This document shows, in pieces, positions 53,642 to 62,150 of a DNA stretch of 64,000 nucleotides; position 1 is the first letter of the stretch, and each line of letters starts with the position of its first letter. The stretch comes from SFWF01 sp045539925. GTDB lineage: Bacteria; Bacillota; Clostridia; Oscillospirales; Acutalibacteraceae. Both the position numbers and the translations under genes were made by a program. The stretch lies in contig JAZQGH010000114.1 of the NCBI GenBank assembly GCA_045539925.1, positions 3,363-67,362 on the forward strand. Direction: 5' to 3'. Under the pieces are notes generated by a model. The model ran no database searches. It was not told the origin of the DNA and was given only the letters and a program-made list of their open reading frames with translations.

Positions 53642-54745
53642 ATGAACGTTTTAGTATTAGGTGGAACTGGTGCGATGGGCCGACCGCTATGTGATATTTT
53701 GGTTGACGCCGGTCATTGCGTTTGCTGCGTGAGTCGATCTTCGCCACGAGAGGTAAATGGAAAGATCAATTATTTGCAGGGTGATGCGCATGATGGTGAG
53801 TTTATAAGCAGACTGTGTAGAACTGAGTGGGATGCAATAGTTGATTTTATGGTTTATAACACAGCTGAGTTTATCGATATCTCAAAAATATATTTAGCTT
53901 CAACAAAACAATATGTATTTATTTCATCAGCTAGGGTATATGCGGAATCACCTGATAATATTCCTATTACGGAGGATTCACCAAGACTTCTTGATTGTTG
54001 TAAAGATGAGGAATATCTGAAAACCGACGAATATGCCCTTGCAAAAGCACGTCAGGAAGATATACTAAAAAATAGTGGATATAATAACTGGACCATTATA
54101 CGTCCAAGCATTACATATAATACTCATAGACTGCAGCTCGGAGGATTCGAAAAAGAGGAATGGCTTTATCGTGCGCTTAAAGGCAGGAAAATTGTCTTTT
54201 CACATGATATTATAGATAAAGTTACAACATTGACGTGTGGTGACGATGTCGCAAAGGGAATATTTAGTATCATTGGTCAAGAAAAAGCGTTAGGTGAATC
54301 TTTCCATATAACAGAAAACAAATTCTATACTTGGAGAGAGATTCTGGACATTTACCTTAGTACTATTGAAGAATTGACTGGATTGCGACCAAAGGTTGTT
54401 ATGACCAATGAATCGGTTATAATTAATTTTAGAAAATATCAAATGATTTATTGTAAGTTATATAACCGTCAGTTTGACTGTTCGAAAATTAACCAGTTTG
54501 TGGATACAAATAAATTTATCACTGCTAAGGATGGACTTAAAGAATGTTTAATTGATTTTCTTAAAGATCCTAAGTTTAGCAATATAAATTGGAAACTTGA
54601 AGCAATAAACGATAAAACTTGTAAGCAATTAGCTCATTATAACGAATTTAAGAGTTATAGAAAAATGACGAAATATCTCTTAGAGCGATATTCTGACAGT
54701 ATTATAGTTTCGTTGTTAAAAAGATTAAAAAATGTATTAAGATGA
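53642..54745 (+). CDS. NAD-dependent epimerase/dehydratase family protein
   Basis: A 367-residue atypical SDR. The nucleotide loop is GGTGAMG (7-13) and the active site is Y131/K135 in YALAKARQED, preceded by SSARVY. Residues from about 240 depart from the ordinary epimerase pattern and include a basic C terminus (LLERYSDSIIVSLLKRLKNVLR). Substrate unknown. The gene is preceded by GGAGG and lies between the flippase and the UDP-FucNAc genes, so a nucleotide-sugar substrate is likely. Confidence 0.78.
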   Translation: MNVLVLGGTGAMGRPLCDILVDAGHCVCCVSRSSPREVNGKINYLQGDAHDGEFISRLCRTEWDAIVDFMVYNTAEFIDISKIYLASTKQYVFISSARVYAESPDNIPITEDSPRLLDCCKDEEYLKTDEYALAKARQEDILKNSGYNNWTIIRPSITYNTHRLQLGGFEKEEWLYRALKGRKIVFSHDIIDKVTTLTCGDDVAKGIFSIIGQEKALGESFHITENKFYTWREILDIYLSTIEELTGLRPKVVMTNESVIINFRKYQMIYCKLYNRQFDCSKINQFVDTNKFITAKDGLKECLIDFLKDPKFSNINWKLEAINDKTCKQLAHYNEFKSYRKMTKYLLERYSDSIIVSLLKRLKNVLR

Positions 54746-54765
54746 TATAGGAAAGGAAACATATT

Positions 54766-55803
54766 ATGTCATTATTTACAAATAAAACCCTACTTATCAC
54801 AGGAGGCACCGGCTCATTTGGTAATGCTGTGCTTAATCGTTTTTTAAAAACCGACATTGGTGAGATTCGTATCTTTTCTCGTGACGAAAAGAAACAGGAT
54901 GATATGCGTCATGAATTTCAGGCTAAAATGCCTGAGGTTTCTGATAAAATAACCTTTTATATCGGTGATGTACGTGACCTTGCTTCGGTTAAAAACGCAA
55001 TGCACGGTGTGGACTTTATTTTCCACGCAGCAGCACTCAAACAGGTTCCGTCCTGCGAATTTTTTCCTGTTGAGGCGGTTAAAACTAATGTGCTTGGAAC
55101 GGATAATGTGCTGACAGCCGCTATTGATGAAGGGGTTAAAACTGTAATTTGTCTTTCTACCGACAAGGCCGCCTACCCTGTAAATGCAATGGGTACATCT
55201 AAAGCAATGATGGAAAAGGTTGTTGTAGCAAAGTCGCGTACAGTATTGCCCGAAAAGACCAAAATCTGCTGCACCCGTTACGGCAATGTTCTTTGCAGTC
55301 GAGGAAGCGTTGTACCTCTCTGGATCGACCAGATCAAGGCAGGTAAGCCTATTACAATTACCGAGCCTTCTATGACACGTTTTATTATGTCCCTTGATGA
55401 GGCTGTAGATCTTGTTCTTTTTGCCTTTGAACACGGTATTTCAGGTGATGTACTCGTTCAAAAAGCTCCTGCTTGCACAATAGAAGTATTGGCAAAGGCA
55501 GTAATTGAATTGTTCGGACCTGAAACCGAAATCAAGACCATCGGTATTCGTCACGGTGAGAAAATGTTTGAAACACTTCTCACTAATGAGGAGTGCGCAA
55601 ACGCTATTGATATGGGTGATTTCTACCGTGTTCCTTCAGATAAGCGTGGTCTTAACTATGATAAATACTTTGATAACGGTGATATAGAGCGCAACCCGCT
55701 TTCTCAGTTTGATTCATCAAATACCGAGCTTTTAAATGTTGAGCAAGTAAAGGAAAAGCTACTATCACTTGAATATATTCGCGAAGAACTCAAAAATTCT
55801 TAG
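54766..55803 (+). CDS. capE: UDP-GlcNAc 4,6-dehydratase/5-epimerase (CapE/FnlA)
   Basis: First enzyme of UDP-N-acetyl-L-fucosamine synthesis. The 345-residue SDR has GGTGSFG (13-19), IFSRDEKKQDDMRHEF, HAAALKQVP and STDKAAYPVNAMGTSKAMME. GDVLVQKAPACTIEVLAKAV is also typical of CapE/FnlA rather than of the PglF/FlaA1 group. capF and capG follow within 5 kb, completing the route. GGAAAGGA precedes the ATG. Confidence 0.88.
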   Translation: MSLFTNKTLLITGGTGSFGNAVLNRFLKTDIGEIRIFSRDEKKQDDMRHEFQAKMPEVSDKITFYIGDVRDLASVKNAMHGVDFIFHAAALKQVPSCEFFPVEAVKTNVLGTDNVLTAAIDEGVKTVICLSTDKAAYPVNAMGTSKAMMEKVVVAKSRTVLPEKTKICCTRYGNVLCSRGSVVPLWIDQIKAGKPITITEPSMTRFIMSLDEAVDLVLFAFEHGISGDVLVQKAPACTIEVLAKAVIELFGPETEIKTIGIRHGEKMFETLLTNEECANAIDMGDFYRVPSDKRGLNYDKYFDNGDIERNPLSQFDSSNTELLNVEQVKEKLLSLEYIREELKNS

Positions 55804-55821
55804 AATTGATTGGTGGTTTTT

Positions 55822-56781
55822 ATGATAGCGTATATGATAATGTGTCATAAAAATGCGCAACAGGTTTTGCGTCTGGCAAAAAAGTTGATATCCTCCAAAT
55901 CTGATGTTATAATACACGCAGATTCAACATTGTCTGATGATGAATATAATGTTTTGAGTGAAGCATCAGCCTCGATGGACGGTATTTATCTTACTGAGCG
56001 AAGGCTTCACGGTGTGCTTGATAGTAGAAGTTTGGTAGATATTGCTATGGAAATGGTAATATCAATTTATAAGGTCCAAGAAACTGAGAATAAGCACTAC
56101 AAGTATTTTGCTTTGCTTAGCGGACAGGACTATCCTATCAAGCCACTCAATCATATAAATTCAAAATTAGATTCAAGTTATCCCAAGCCGTTTATAGACT
56201 GCACACCTTATGATTCTACCAATTGGATTTATCATAAGTTTAAGGGTAATAATTTTGTACATAATTTTAAAAGAAAAATTAATGAGTTGTTTCCTCATAG
56301 AAGAAACATTATAAGAAAATTTTTAGTTCTATTGTATTTAATTCTAAGCAAAGTTGTTGAAATTTTGCCTATAAACGATTATCATAAATTAATGCGGCTG
56401 GATATAGAACTTTACGGTGGATCTGCTTGGTGGATTTTGCCGGATATTGTTATTAATTTTATTAGATATGAATATGAGTCTCAATCTGACTTGATGAAAC
56501 TTTTACTAAATTCAAACACACCGGAAGAAACCTTTTTTCAAATAATGACTATGCGTTCTCCTGTTAAAAATTTAGTTGAAATTAATCCTAAGGACATGGT
56601 TTTGCAAAATTGTAAGACATGGGCATATTTTTCAGACGATGGAAAACCTTTTAAAGGACATCCTTACATCTTTACTGAAAATGAATTTGACAAGTTGGCA
56701 ACTTCTGATTGTTGGTTTGCGCGAAAATTTGATATGAATGTTGACGAAAAGATTTTTGATATGTTAGATAATATTAATTAG
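55822..56781 (+). CDS. Core-2/I-branching-type glycosyltransferase (GT14)
   Basis: A 319-residue protein of the Branch family: AYMIMCHKNAQQVLRL at the N terminus, VIIHADS, LLSGQDYPIKPL, and GGSAWWIL with PEETFFQ. In animals the family adds beta-1,6-GlcNAc branches; bacterial members sit in capsule clusters and transfer xylose or other sugars. ATG 55822 follows GGTGG. It interrupts the capE-capF order. Confidence 0.82.
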   Translation: MIAYMIMCHKNAQQVLRLAKKLISSKSDVIIHADSTLSDDEYNVLSEASASMDGIYLTERRLHGVLDSRSLVDIAMEMVISIYKVQETENKHYKYFALLSGQDYPIKPLNHINSKLDSSYPKPFIDCTPYDSTNWIYHKFKGNNFVHNFKRKINELFPHRRNIIRKFLVLLYLILSKVVEILPINDYHKLMRLDIELYGGSAWWILPDIVINFIRYEYESQSDLMKLLLNSNTPEETFFQIMTMRSPVKNLVEINPKDMVLQNCKTWAYFSDDGKPFKGHPYIFTENEFDKLATSDCWFARKFDMNVDEKIFDMLDNIN

Positions 56782-56790
56782 GAGTTAATA

Positions 56791-57987
56791 ATGAATATTC
56801 TTATAACAGGTGCTGCCGGATTTGTTGGAAAGAATCTTTCCGAAGCGCTTAAAAACATTCAGAATGGAAAAGATAAAACAAGACCAAATATACAAATAGG
56901 GGAGATTTATCTTTACGATATTGATACCCCCGAGATAGTTCTTGATGAAGCGTGCAAAAATGCGGATTTCGTTTTCAACCTTGCGGGTGTAAACCGCCCC
57001 CAAAATACCGAAGAGTTTATGCAGGGTAATTTTGGCTTTGCGTCAAAGCTCCTTGATACTCTTAAAAAGTATAACAATAATTGTCCCGTTATGCTTTCTT
57101 CCTCTGTTCAGGCAACATTGATTGGGCGTTACGACAGTGAATATGGAAGGAGTAAAAGGGCAGGGGAGGAACTGTTCTTTAATTACGGCGATGAAACAGG
57201 GGCTAATGTATTAGTTTATCGTTTTCCTAATCTTTTCGGCAAGTGGTGTCGACCAAATTATAATAGCGCAGTTGCTACCTTCTGTAATAATATTGCTAAT
57301 GACCTTCAAATTACAGTCAGCGACCCTAACATACAGCTCGAACTTCTGTATATCGATGATTTAATTACAGAAATGCTTGACGCATTAGAGGGTAAAGAGC
57401 ATAGATGTGAATTTGACGGTGTTAATACCGTATTATGTAAGACAGGAAAATTCTGTTGCGCTACCACTACTCATAAGGTGACTCTTGGCGAGATTGTAGA
57501 CCTCCTTAACTGTTTTAAAGAGCAATCAACTACGCTGGTCGTTCCTGAAATTCCAATCGGTAGTTTTGCAAAAAAACTTTACTCTACATACCTGTCTTAT
57601 TTGCCAAAACCAGCAGTAAGCTTTCCCTTAAAAATGAATGTAGATGCAAGAGGTTCATTTACTGAACTGCTTAAGACCGAAAAATGCGGTCAGTTTAGTG
57701 TGAATATCTCAAAACCCGGAATTACAAAGGGTCAGCACTGGCATCATACAAAATGGGAATTCTTTATAGTAGTTTCTGGTAAAGGCCATATTCAACAAAG
57801 AAAAGTCGATAGCGATGAAGTTTTAGATTTTTATGTCAGCGGAGATAAAATCGAAGTTGTTCATATACTACCCGGCTATACACACAATATTATTAACCTT
57901 TCTGATACTGACGATTTGGTTACACTTATGTGGGCTAACGAACAATTTGATCCTAAACATCCCGATACATTTTATTTAGAGGTGTAA
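56791..57987 (+). CDS. capF: Bifunctional reductase/epimerase CapF/FnlB
   Basis: Second enzyme of UDP-L-FucNAc synthesis. The 398-residue protein has an N-terminal SDR domain (GAAGFVG at 7-13, FNLAGVNRPQ, YGRSKRAGEE). A C-terminal cupin (about 280-398) follows, with metal-binding GQHWHHTKWEFFIVVSG and PGYTHNI. In CapF the cupin does C-3 epimerisation and the SDR does C-4 reduction. A CGVNTV-like insert at about 210-225 (NTVLCKTGKFCCATTTH) is cysteine-rich. GGAG precedes the ATG. Confidence 0.9.
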   Translation: MNILITGAAGFVGKNLSEALKNIQNGKDKTRPNIQIGEIYLYDIDTPEIVLDEACKNADFVFNLAGVNRPQNTEEFMQGNFGFASKLLDTLKKYNNNCPVMLSSSVQATLIGRYDSEYGRSKRAGEELFFNYGDETGANVLVYRFPNLFGKWCRPNYNSAVATFCNNIANDLQITVSDPNIQLELLYIDDLITEMLDALEGKEHRCEFDGVNTVLCKTGKFCCATTTHKVTLGEIVDLLNCFKEQSTTLVVPEIPIGSFAKKLYSTYLSYLPKPAVSFPLKMNVDARGSFTELLKTEKCGQFSVNISKPGITKGQHWHHTKWEFFIVVSGKGHIQQRKVDSDEVLDFYVSGDKIEVVHILPGYTHNIINLSDTDDLVTLMWANEQFDPKHPDTFYLEV

Positions 57988-57989
57988 TC

Positions 57990-59216
57990 TTGAATAATAT
58001 TTCATTGCAGCAGCAAGCTCTACTGGAATTGATAAAAATTGGTATAGGAACTTCTGAAGGTTCCTTTGATTTTTCATGCCTTTCTGATACTGACTGGGTA
58101 GCAGTGATGAAGGAGAGCATGGCTCAGTCGGTAGGAGTGCTTTGTTTTGACGCTGCTGAAAAAGTTTCTACCTTTTTACCGAAAAAAGTATATCAGGAAT
58201 GGCTTACCTACTCAGCAAAAATTTTGTATAATAATCTAAATGTGACAAACGCTCAAGATTGGTTAGTAAACCTATTTGAATCCAGCAACATCCCGTACGT
58301 TATTTTGAAAGGAACTTCATCTGCTTCTTTTTATCCGTCTCCTGACAAGCGTACATTAGGCGATGTAGATTTTATAACTAAGCCTGAATTGTTTGAGCAA
58401 GCAGAAAGTCTGTTATTGAAGGCGGGATGCTCTTTCGTTGATAAGTATATGGATTTACATGATGTTTTCAAAAAATTTGGTGTTTCCTTAGAGAATCATT
58501 TTGATATTGCTGGGACGCCAGAAGGAAAAGCTGGAGAGATTATCAAATCTTATTTAATGAGTATAACAGATGATTACGTTGTTGAGAGAGCTTGCGTTCC
58601 GTTTCGTAGACCTTCTAACAAATTGCATGGTGCAGTAATTTTGTTGCACACATTACACCATATTCTTTCTGCTGGAGTTGGCCTTAGGCATATATGTGAT
58701 TGGGCTTGTTTCGTTAATAAAACTCATACCGAAAAGTTTTGGTCCGAATCCTTAATACCTTTGTTTAAGTCTGCAGGGCTTTTTAAGTTTTGCTGCATAT
58801 TGACTAATATAACTGTAAAGTTCTTAAATGTTGCTAAGCCTGACTGGTTAGAAAATGTTGATGAGGATGCTACTCAAATTCTGGTTCTTGATGTTTTTCT
58901 TTCAGGTAATTTTGGAAAAAAAGAAAAGAAAGCACCAGGCACAACCATGATGTTTACTAAAAACAGCGAAAAGCAAACCGCTATAAGCAAGGTTCGTGCA
59001 ATGTTTAAGGTGCTCAACAAAACAAATCATATAATGTACCCGATACTTAATAGTTATCCTTGGTTATATCCTTTTATTGTTTTTTGGCGCATAATACGTT
59101 ATATTTTCCTTAGAATTATTGGAAAAAGACAATCCTTTACCAAGGCAAGTCGGTACGCCGATAAAATGTATAACTTAGTTTCAAAATTTGATTTGTATAA
59201 GACTGATAAGGAGTGA
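57990..59216 (+). CDS. Nucleotidyltransferase-fold protein (NTP_transf_5-like)
   Basis: A 408-residue protein with the nucleotidyltransferase core: IPYVILKGTSSA (LKG at 106-108), then RTLGDVDFI with the acidic pair D125/D127, and an ENHFDI strand that may give the third acidic residue. A helical region with HTLHHIL follows, and the C terminus holds a hydrophobic segment (about 355-378) and a basic tail. These proteins are common in capsule loci and beside lasso-peptide genes but are uncharacterised. TTG 57990 follows AGAGGTG. It sits between capF and capG, so a role near UDP-FucNAc use is possible. Confidence 0.75.
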   Translation: MNNISLQQQALLELIKIGIGTSEGSFDFSCLSDTDWVAVMKESMAQSVGVLCFDAAEKVSTFLPKKVYQEWLTYSAKILYNNLNVTNAQDWLVNLFESSNIPYVILKGTSSASFYPSPDKRTLGDVDFITKPELFEQAESLLLKAGCSFVDKYMDLHDVFKKFGVSLENHFDIAGTPEGKAGEIIKSYLMSITDDYVVERACVPFRRPSNKLHGAVILLHTLHHILSAGVGLRHICDWACFVNKTHTEKFWSESLIPLFKSAGLFKFCCILTNITVKFLNVAKPDWLENVDEDATQILVLDVFLSGNFGKKEKKAPGTTMMFTKNSEKQTAISKVRAMFKVLNKTNHIMYPILNSYPWLYPFIVFWRIIRYIFLRIIGKRQSFTKASRYADKMYNLVSKFDLYKTDKE

Positions 59217-59221
59217 AAATT

Positions 59222-60367
59222 ATGTCTAAAATAAGGCTTATGACTATTGTAGGCACTCGCCCAGAGATTATAAGACTTGCGGCAGTTATCAAGAAGAGTG
59301 ATATGTATTTTGATCAAATTTTGGTTCATACCGGTCAAAATTATGACTATTCTTTAAATCAAGTCTTTTTTGATGATTTGGGTCTTCGTGCGCCGGATCA
59401 TTATCTAAATGCTGTTGGCGAGGACCTTGGCGAGACAATAGGCAATATTATAGCTAAATCTTATAAACTTATGGTTGAGTTAAAGCCTGATGCGCTACTT
59501 ATACTAGGTGATACCAATTCTTGCCTTTCTGCAATTGCAGCTAAGAGACTGCATATACCCATATTTCATATGGAAGCAGGAAATCGTTGTAAGGATGAGT
59601 GCCTTCCCGAGGAAACAAATAGAAGAATTGTAGATATAATTTCTGATGTTAATCTTGCTTATAGTGAGCATGCAAGAAAATATTTGCACGAGTGCGGTTT
59701 GCCCAAAGAAAGGGTTTATGTTACAGGATCGCCTATGGCTGAGGTTTTAAGTGCAAATCTTAAAAAAATTAAAGCTTCAGACATTCATAGTAGATTAGGC
59801 CTTAAAAAGGGAAGATATATTCTGCTTTCAGCTCATAGAGAAGAGAATATTGACACCGAGAAAAACTTTTTATCATTATTCAGTGCGATAAATAAGATTG
59901 CCGAAAGATATAAAATGCCTATACTTTACTCATGTCATCCAAGAAGTAAAAAGCGCATTGAAACCAGCGGATTTAAACTTAATCCTTTAGTAATTCAGCA
60001 CGAACCCCTTGGTTTTCACGATTACAACTGCTTACAAATGAATGCTTTTGCAGTAATTTCTGATAGTGGAACTCTACCCGAGGAAAGCTCGTATTTTACA
60101 TCAATAGGTAATCCTTTTCCGGCTATATGTATCCGCACCTCTACAGAACGACCGGAAGCTCTTGATAAAGCCTGCTTCATAATTGCAGGCATTGATGAGA
60201 ACGGTCTTGTTGGAGCGGTAGAAACAGCTGTATCTATGAACGAAAACGGAGATTTTGGAATTCCAGTTCCTGATTATATTGAAGAGAATGTTTCGATAAA
60301 GGTTGTTAAGTTAATTCAGTCTTATGTTGGAATTGTCAACAAAATGGTCTGGAGAAAAGACATTTAG
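59222..60367 (+). CDS. capG: UDP-N-acetylglucosamine 2-epimerase-like (CapG/FnlC)
   Basis: Non-hydrolysing 2-epimerase of 381 residues: IVGTRPEIIRLAAVI, VHTGQNYDYSLNQVFFDDL, GDTNSCLSA, HMEAGNRCKDECLPEETNRRIVD, LSAHREENID, and ISDSGTLPEESSYF. The CLPEETNRR form and the context with CapE and CapF mark it as CapG, which finishes UDP-L-FucNAc, rather than the WecB ManNAc enzyme. ATG 59222 follows AAGGAG by 8 bases. It is the last gene of the cluster. Confidence 0.9.
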   Translation: MSKIRLMTIVGTRPEIIRLAAVIKKSDMYFDQILVHTGQNYDYSLNQVFFDDLGLRAPDHYLNAVGEDLGETIGNIIAKSYKLMVELKPDALLILGDTNSCLSAIAAKRLHIPIFHMEAGNRCKDECLPEETNRRIVDIISDVNLAYSEHARKYLHECGLPKERVYVTGSPMAEVLSANLKKIKASDIHSRLGLKKGRYILLSAHREENIDTEKNFLSLFSAINKIAERYKMPILYSCHPRSKKRIETSGFKLNPLVIQHEPLGFHDYNCLQMNAFAVISDSGTLPEESSYFTSIGNPFPAICIRTSTERPEALDKACFIIAGIDENGLVGAVETAVSMNENGDFGIPVPDYIEENVSIKVVKLIQSYVGIVNKMVWRKDI

Positions 60368-60450
60368 TAATAGACAAACGGAGAAGTGTTTGAAGTTCGG
60401 TTTGTAAGCGGTAAATTTGTTTCTTCATCTTTTTAAGTTTTAATTTATAA

Positions 60451-60497
60451 ATACAAAACCTGCCTATGGAGTGGACTCCTTAGGCAGGTTTTGTATT
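60451..60497 (+). terminator. Terminator-like hairpin at the end of the polysaccharide locus
   Basis: A 22-base inverted repeat (60451-60472 against 60475-60496) with one mismatch; the top of the stem opens to form the loop. The right arm ends TTTTGTATTT. It is the first strong hairpin after capG. The 83 bases before it show nothing else. Confidence 0.7.
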
Positions 60498-60527
60498 TAA
60501 TCAATTTCAAATGAAACCCTATTAATT

Positions 60528-60630
60528 CGTCTGCGAAGCAGACACCGAACTTCTTACATTTTACCTCTTACTTATTACTTCAAAATTCTAAAGACTTTTT
60601 AGTGAAGAGGTAATAGGTGAAAAGTAAAAA
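60528..60630. repeat. AT-rich degenerate inverted repeat region
   Basis: Contains a GTCTGCGAAGCAGAC hairpin (60528-60542), then TTACCTCTTACTTATTACTTCA, answered in inverted orientation by TGAAGAGGTAATAGGTGAAA around 60603-60622. Such TTAC/TTTCAC-rich repeats are frequent between genes of gut clostridia. No gene is seen between 60368 and 60625. Confidence 0.5.
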
Positions 60631-60660
60631 TTCCAAGCACTTAACGTCCTTGGAATTTTT
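60626..60660 (-). terminator. Terminator of tRNA-Pro
   Basis: On the minus strand AAAAATTCCAAG (60649-60660) pairs with CTTGGAATTTTT (60626-60637) right after the CCA end of the tRNA, ending in TTTTT. Confidence 0.85.
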
Positions 60661-60736
60661 GGTCGAGGCGACAGGATTTGAACCTGCGGCCTCTGCGTCC
60701 CGAACGCAGCGCTCTACCAAACTGAGCCACGCCTCG
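60660..60736 (-). tRNA. tRNA-Pro (anticodon CGG)
   Basis: Reading the minus strand, the acceptor arms CGAGGCG and CGCCTCG pair over 7 bp. The D arm is GCTCAGTTTGGTAGAGC. The anticodon stem CTGCG/CGCAG holds the 7-base loop TTCGGGA with anticodon CGG. The T arm contains GGTTCAAATCC. The 3' end A-CCA is encoded. CGG reads the CCG proline codon. Confidence 0.97.
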
Positions 60737-60799
60737 ATTGAATTTACCAATGTATTATATAAAAAATAGGGGTATTTGTCAAGCATTTTGACAAATATT

Positions 60800-60829
60800 T
60801 GAATAAAACAGATTTAGCTGCAAAAAATA
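60800..60829 (+). promoter_or_regulatory. Possible SigG-type promoter of spoVAC
   Basis: TGAATA (60800-60805), a 17-base spacer, AAAAATA (60823-60829), which meets four of six fixed positions of the SigG -10 CATANTA. SigG control is expected for spoVA genes. The same TGAATA hexamer occurs upstream of spoVAD (62104-62109). Confidence 0.35.
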
Positions 60830-60848
60830 GCATCGAGAGGGGAGTATT

Positions 60849-61286
60849 ATGGAGAAAGAATCGTATAGCAATCTGGTAAAAAAGGCTTCTCCGCCGTCGC
60901 ACAAACCGAAGGATTTCGTTTGTGCATTTGTAATAGGCGGTCTGATTTGCGTTCTAGGGCAGCTTTTGTTTGAAGTGTATGTTAACTATGTTTTGGACAA
61001 AAAAACTGCCTACGGCCTTGTTTCGACGACAATTATATTTATTACTGCTCTTGCGACGGGACTTAAACTATTTGAAAAGCTGGCAAAGCATGCCGGCGCA
61101 GGTACTTTAGTTCCAATAAGCGGATTTGCAAACTCTATTACTGCACCTGCAATTGAATTCAAAACTGAGGGTTGGGTCTTAGGGCTTGGCGCTAAGATGT
61201 TTATAATCGCTGGACCTGTTATTGTCTACGGTGTGCTGGCGAGTGTAATTTATGGAGTTGTTTATTGGATATGTACCTTGATATAG
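60849..61286 (+). CDS. spoVAC: Stage V sporulation protein AC
   Basis: The 145-residue membrane protein has about four hydrophobic segments. Family blocks are ALATGLKLFEKLAKHAGAGTLVPISGFANSITAPAIEFK and EGWVLGLGAKMF. SpoVAC is part of the channel that loads calcium dipicolinate into the spore and releases it at germination; the dipicolinate synthase genes are at 34.7-36.1 kb. It appears complete. The expected next gene, spoVAD, is displaced by a pseudogene and is itself truncated. AGGGGAG precedes the ATG. Confidence 0.93.
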   Translation: MEKESYSNLVKKASPPSHKPKDFVCAFVIGGLICVLGQLLFEVYVNYVLDKKTAYGLVSTTIIFITALATGLKLFEKLAKHAGAGTLVPISGFANSITAPAIEFKTEGWVLGLGAKMFIIAGPVIVYGVLASVIYGVVYWICTLI

Positions 61287-61287
61287 T

Positions 61288-61327
61288 GAACGGGCGACTT
61301 TGGGTCGCCCGTTCGAATTTCTATTTT
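61288..61327 (+). terminator. Intrinsic terminator after spoVAC
   Basis: GAACGGGCGAC (61288-61298) pairs with GTCGCCCGTTC (61304-61314) over 11 bp, then GAATTTCTATTTT. In an intact spoVAC-AD-AE operon no terminator would be expected here. Confidence 0.8.
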
Positions 61328-62025
61328 GTTGTATATAGTTTTGCAAGACCGCCTTCGGAGGTTTCGCGGTAAAGATGCGATAAATCTTTGCCTGTCTGAT
61401 ACATAGTTTCAACAACTACATCAAACGAAACCTTTCGACTGGCATAAAGAAAATTAGCAAGACTCAGTGCATTGATTGTTCTCATTGCGGCTACTGCATG
61501 GCGTTCTATGCAAGGAATTTGCACCAGCCCGCAAACGAGGTCGCAGGTCAGTCCTCCGGGCAATACACCGGTTTACTTAAACTCTCGCTGATAGCATTTT
61601 GCATAGTCTTCCAAACCTTTAAAAGAAACTCTTTAATTTCGGGTCCTTAACATCATTGTGTGAAATATCTTGAATGCCGTAAGTATTTCTCCGCCACCGA
61701 TGCTGTAGTACAATTTGCGACCTAGCAGTAAATTATCTTTATATGCAACAAACTCAACAGTATTCGAGTGTACATCTGTTTTAGTCACGGTATCAAAAAT
61801 TATTTTGTTTTTAATGTAGGATAATGTCTCAGCAATTGCTCTGTCGGTACCGTGTCCCTTTCCGGTCTTAGCCAGTGAACTGTATAGAATTACTTTAATA
61901 TAGTCTGCATTACCGAATTCTTTACAAAAGTCTGCGGCAGCGAAAGAAGGGCCCATTGTATGAGAACTTGAAGGTCTTATTCCAATTTTATAAATGGATT
62001 TGATAGAATTCTTAAACAACCTCAA
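61321..62025 (-). pseudogene. Degraded L-serine dehydratase (iron-sulfur type)
   Basis: Three frame-separated pieces of one fused-type L-serine ammonia-lyase. The N-terminal beta part (62025-61633) has KIGIRPSSSHTMGP, where the family has GIGPSSSHT, then TGKGHGTDRAI and YYSIGGGEI. A middle piece at about 61648-61576 reads GPEIKEFLLKVWKTMQNAI. The C-terminal part (61563-61321) has GLTCDLVCGLVQIPCIERHAVAAM (family: GLTCDPVCGLVQ) and YRETSEGGLAKLY. Frameshifts lie near 61640 and 61575. The region with most iron-sulfur and substrate residues, roughly 200 codons, is deleted between the two PGGL/GLTC-like points. It cannot make an active enzyme. Confidence 0.85.
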
Positions 62026-62150
62026 TACTTGTGATATAGCGATTGTATCACATTATTTAAGGCTTGTAAATCATAAAAGTCTGCCTTAACAAGAATTTTT
62101 GTTTGAATAAAGTTAAAAATATATATATAAATATTAAAAACGGAGGCAGT

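Noticed and set aside
54844..55434. Minus-strand open frame of 196 codons opposite capE
   Set aside because: Antisense shadow with no start signal or domain.
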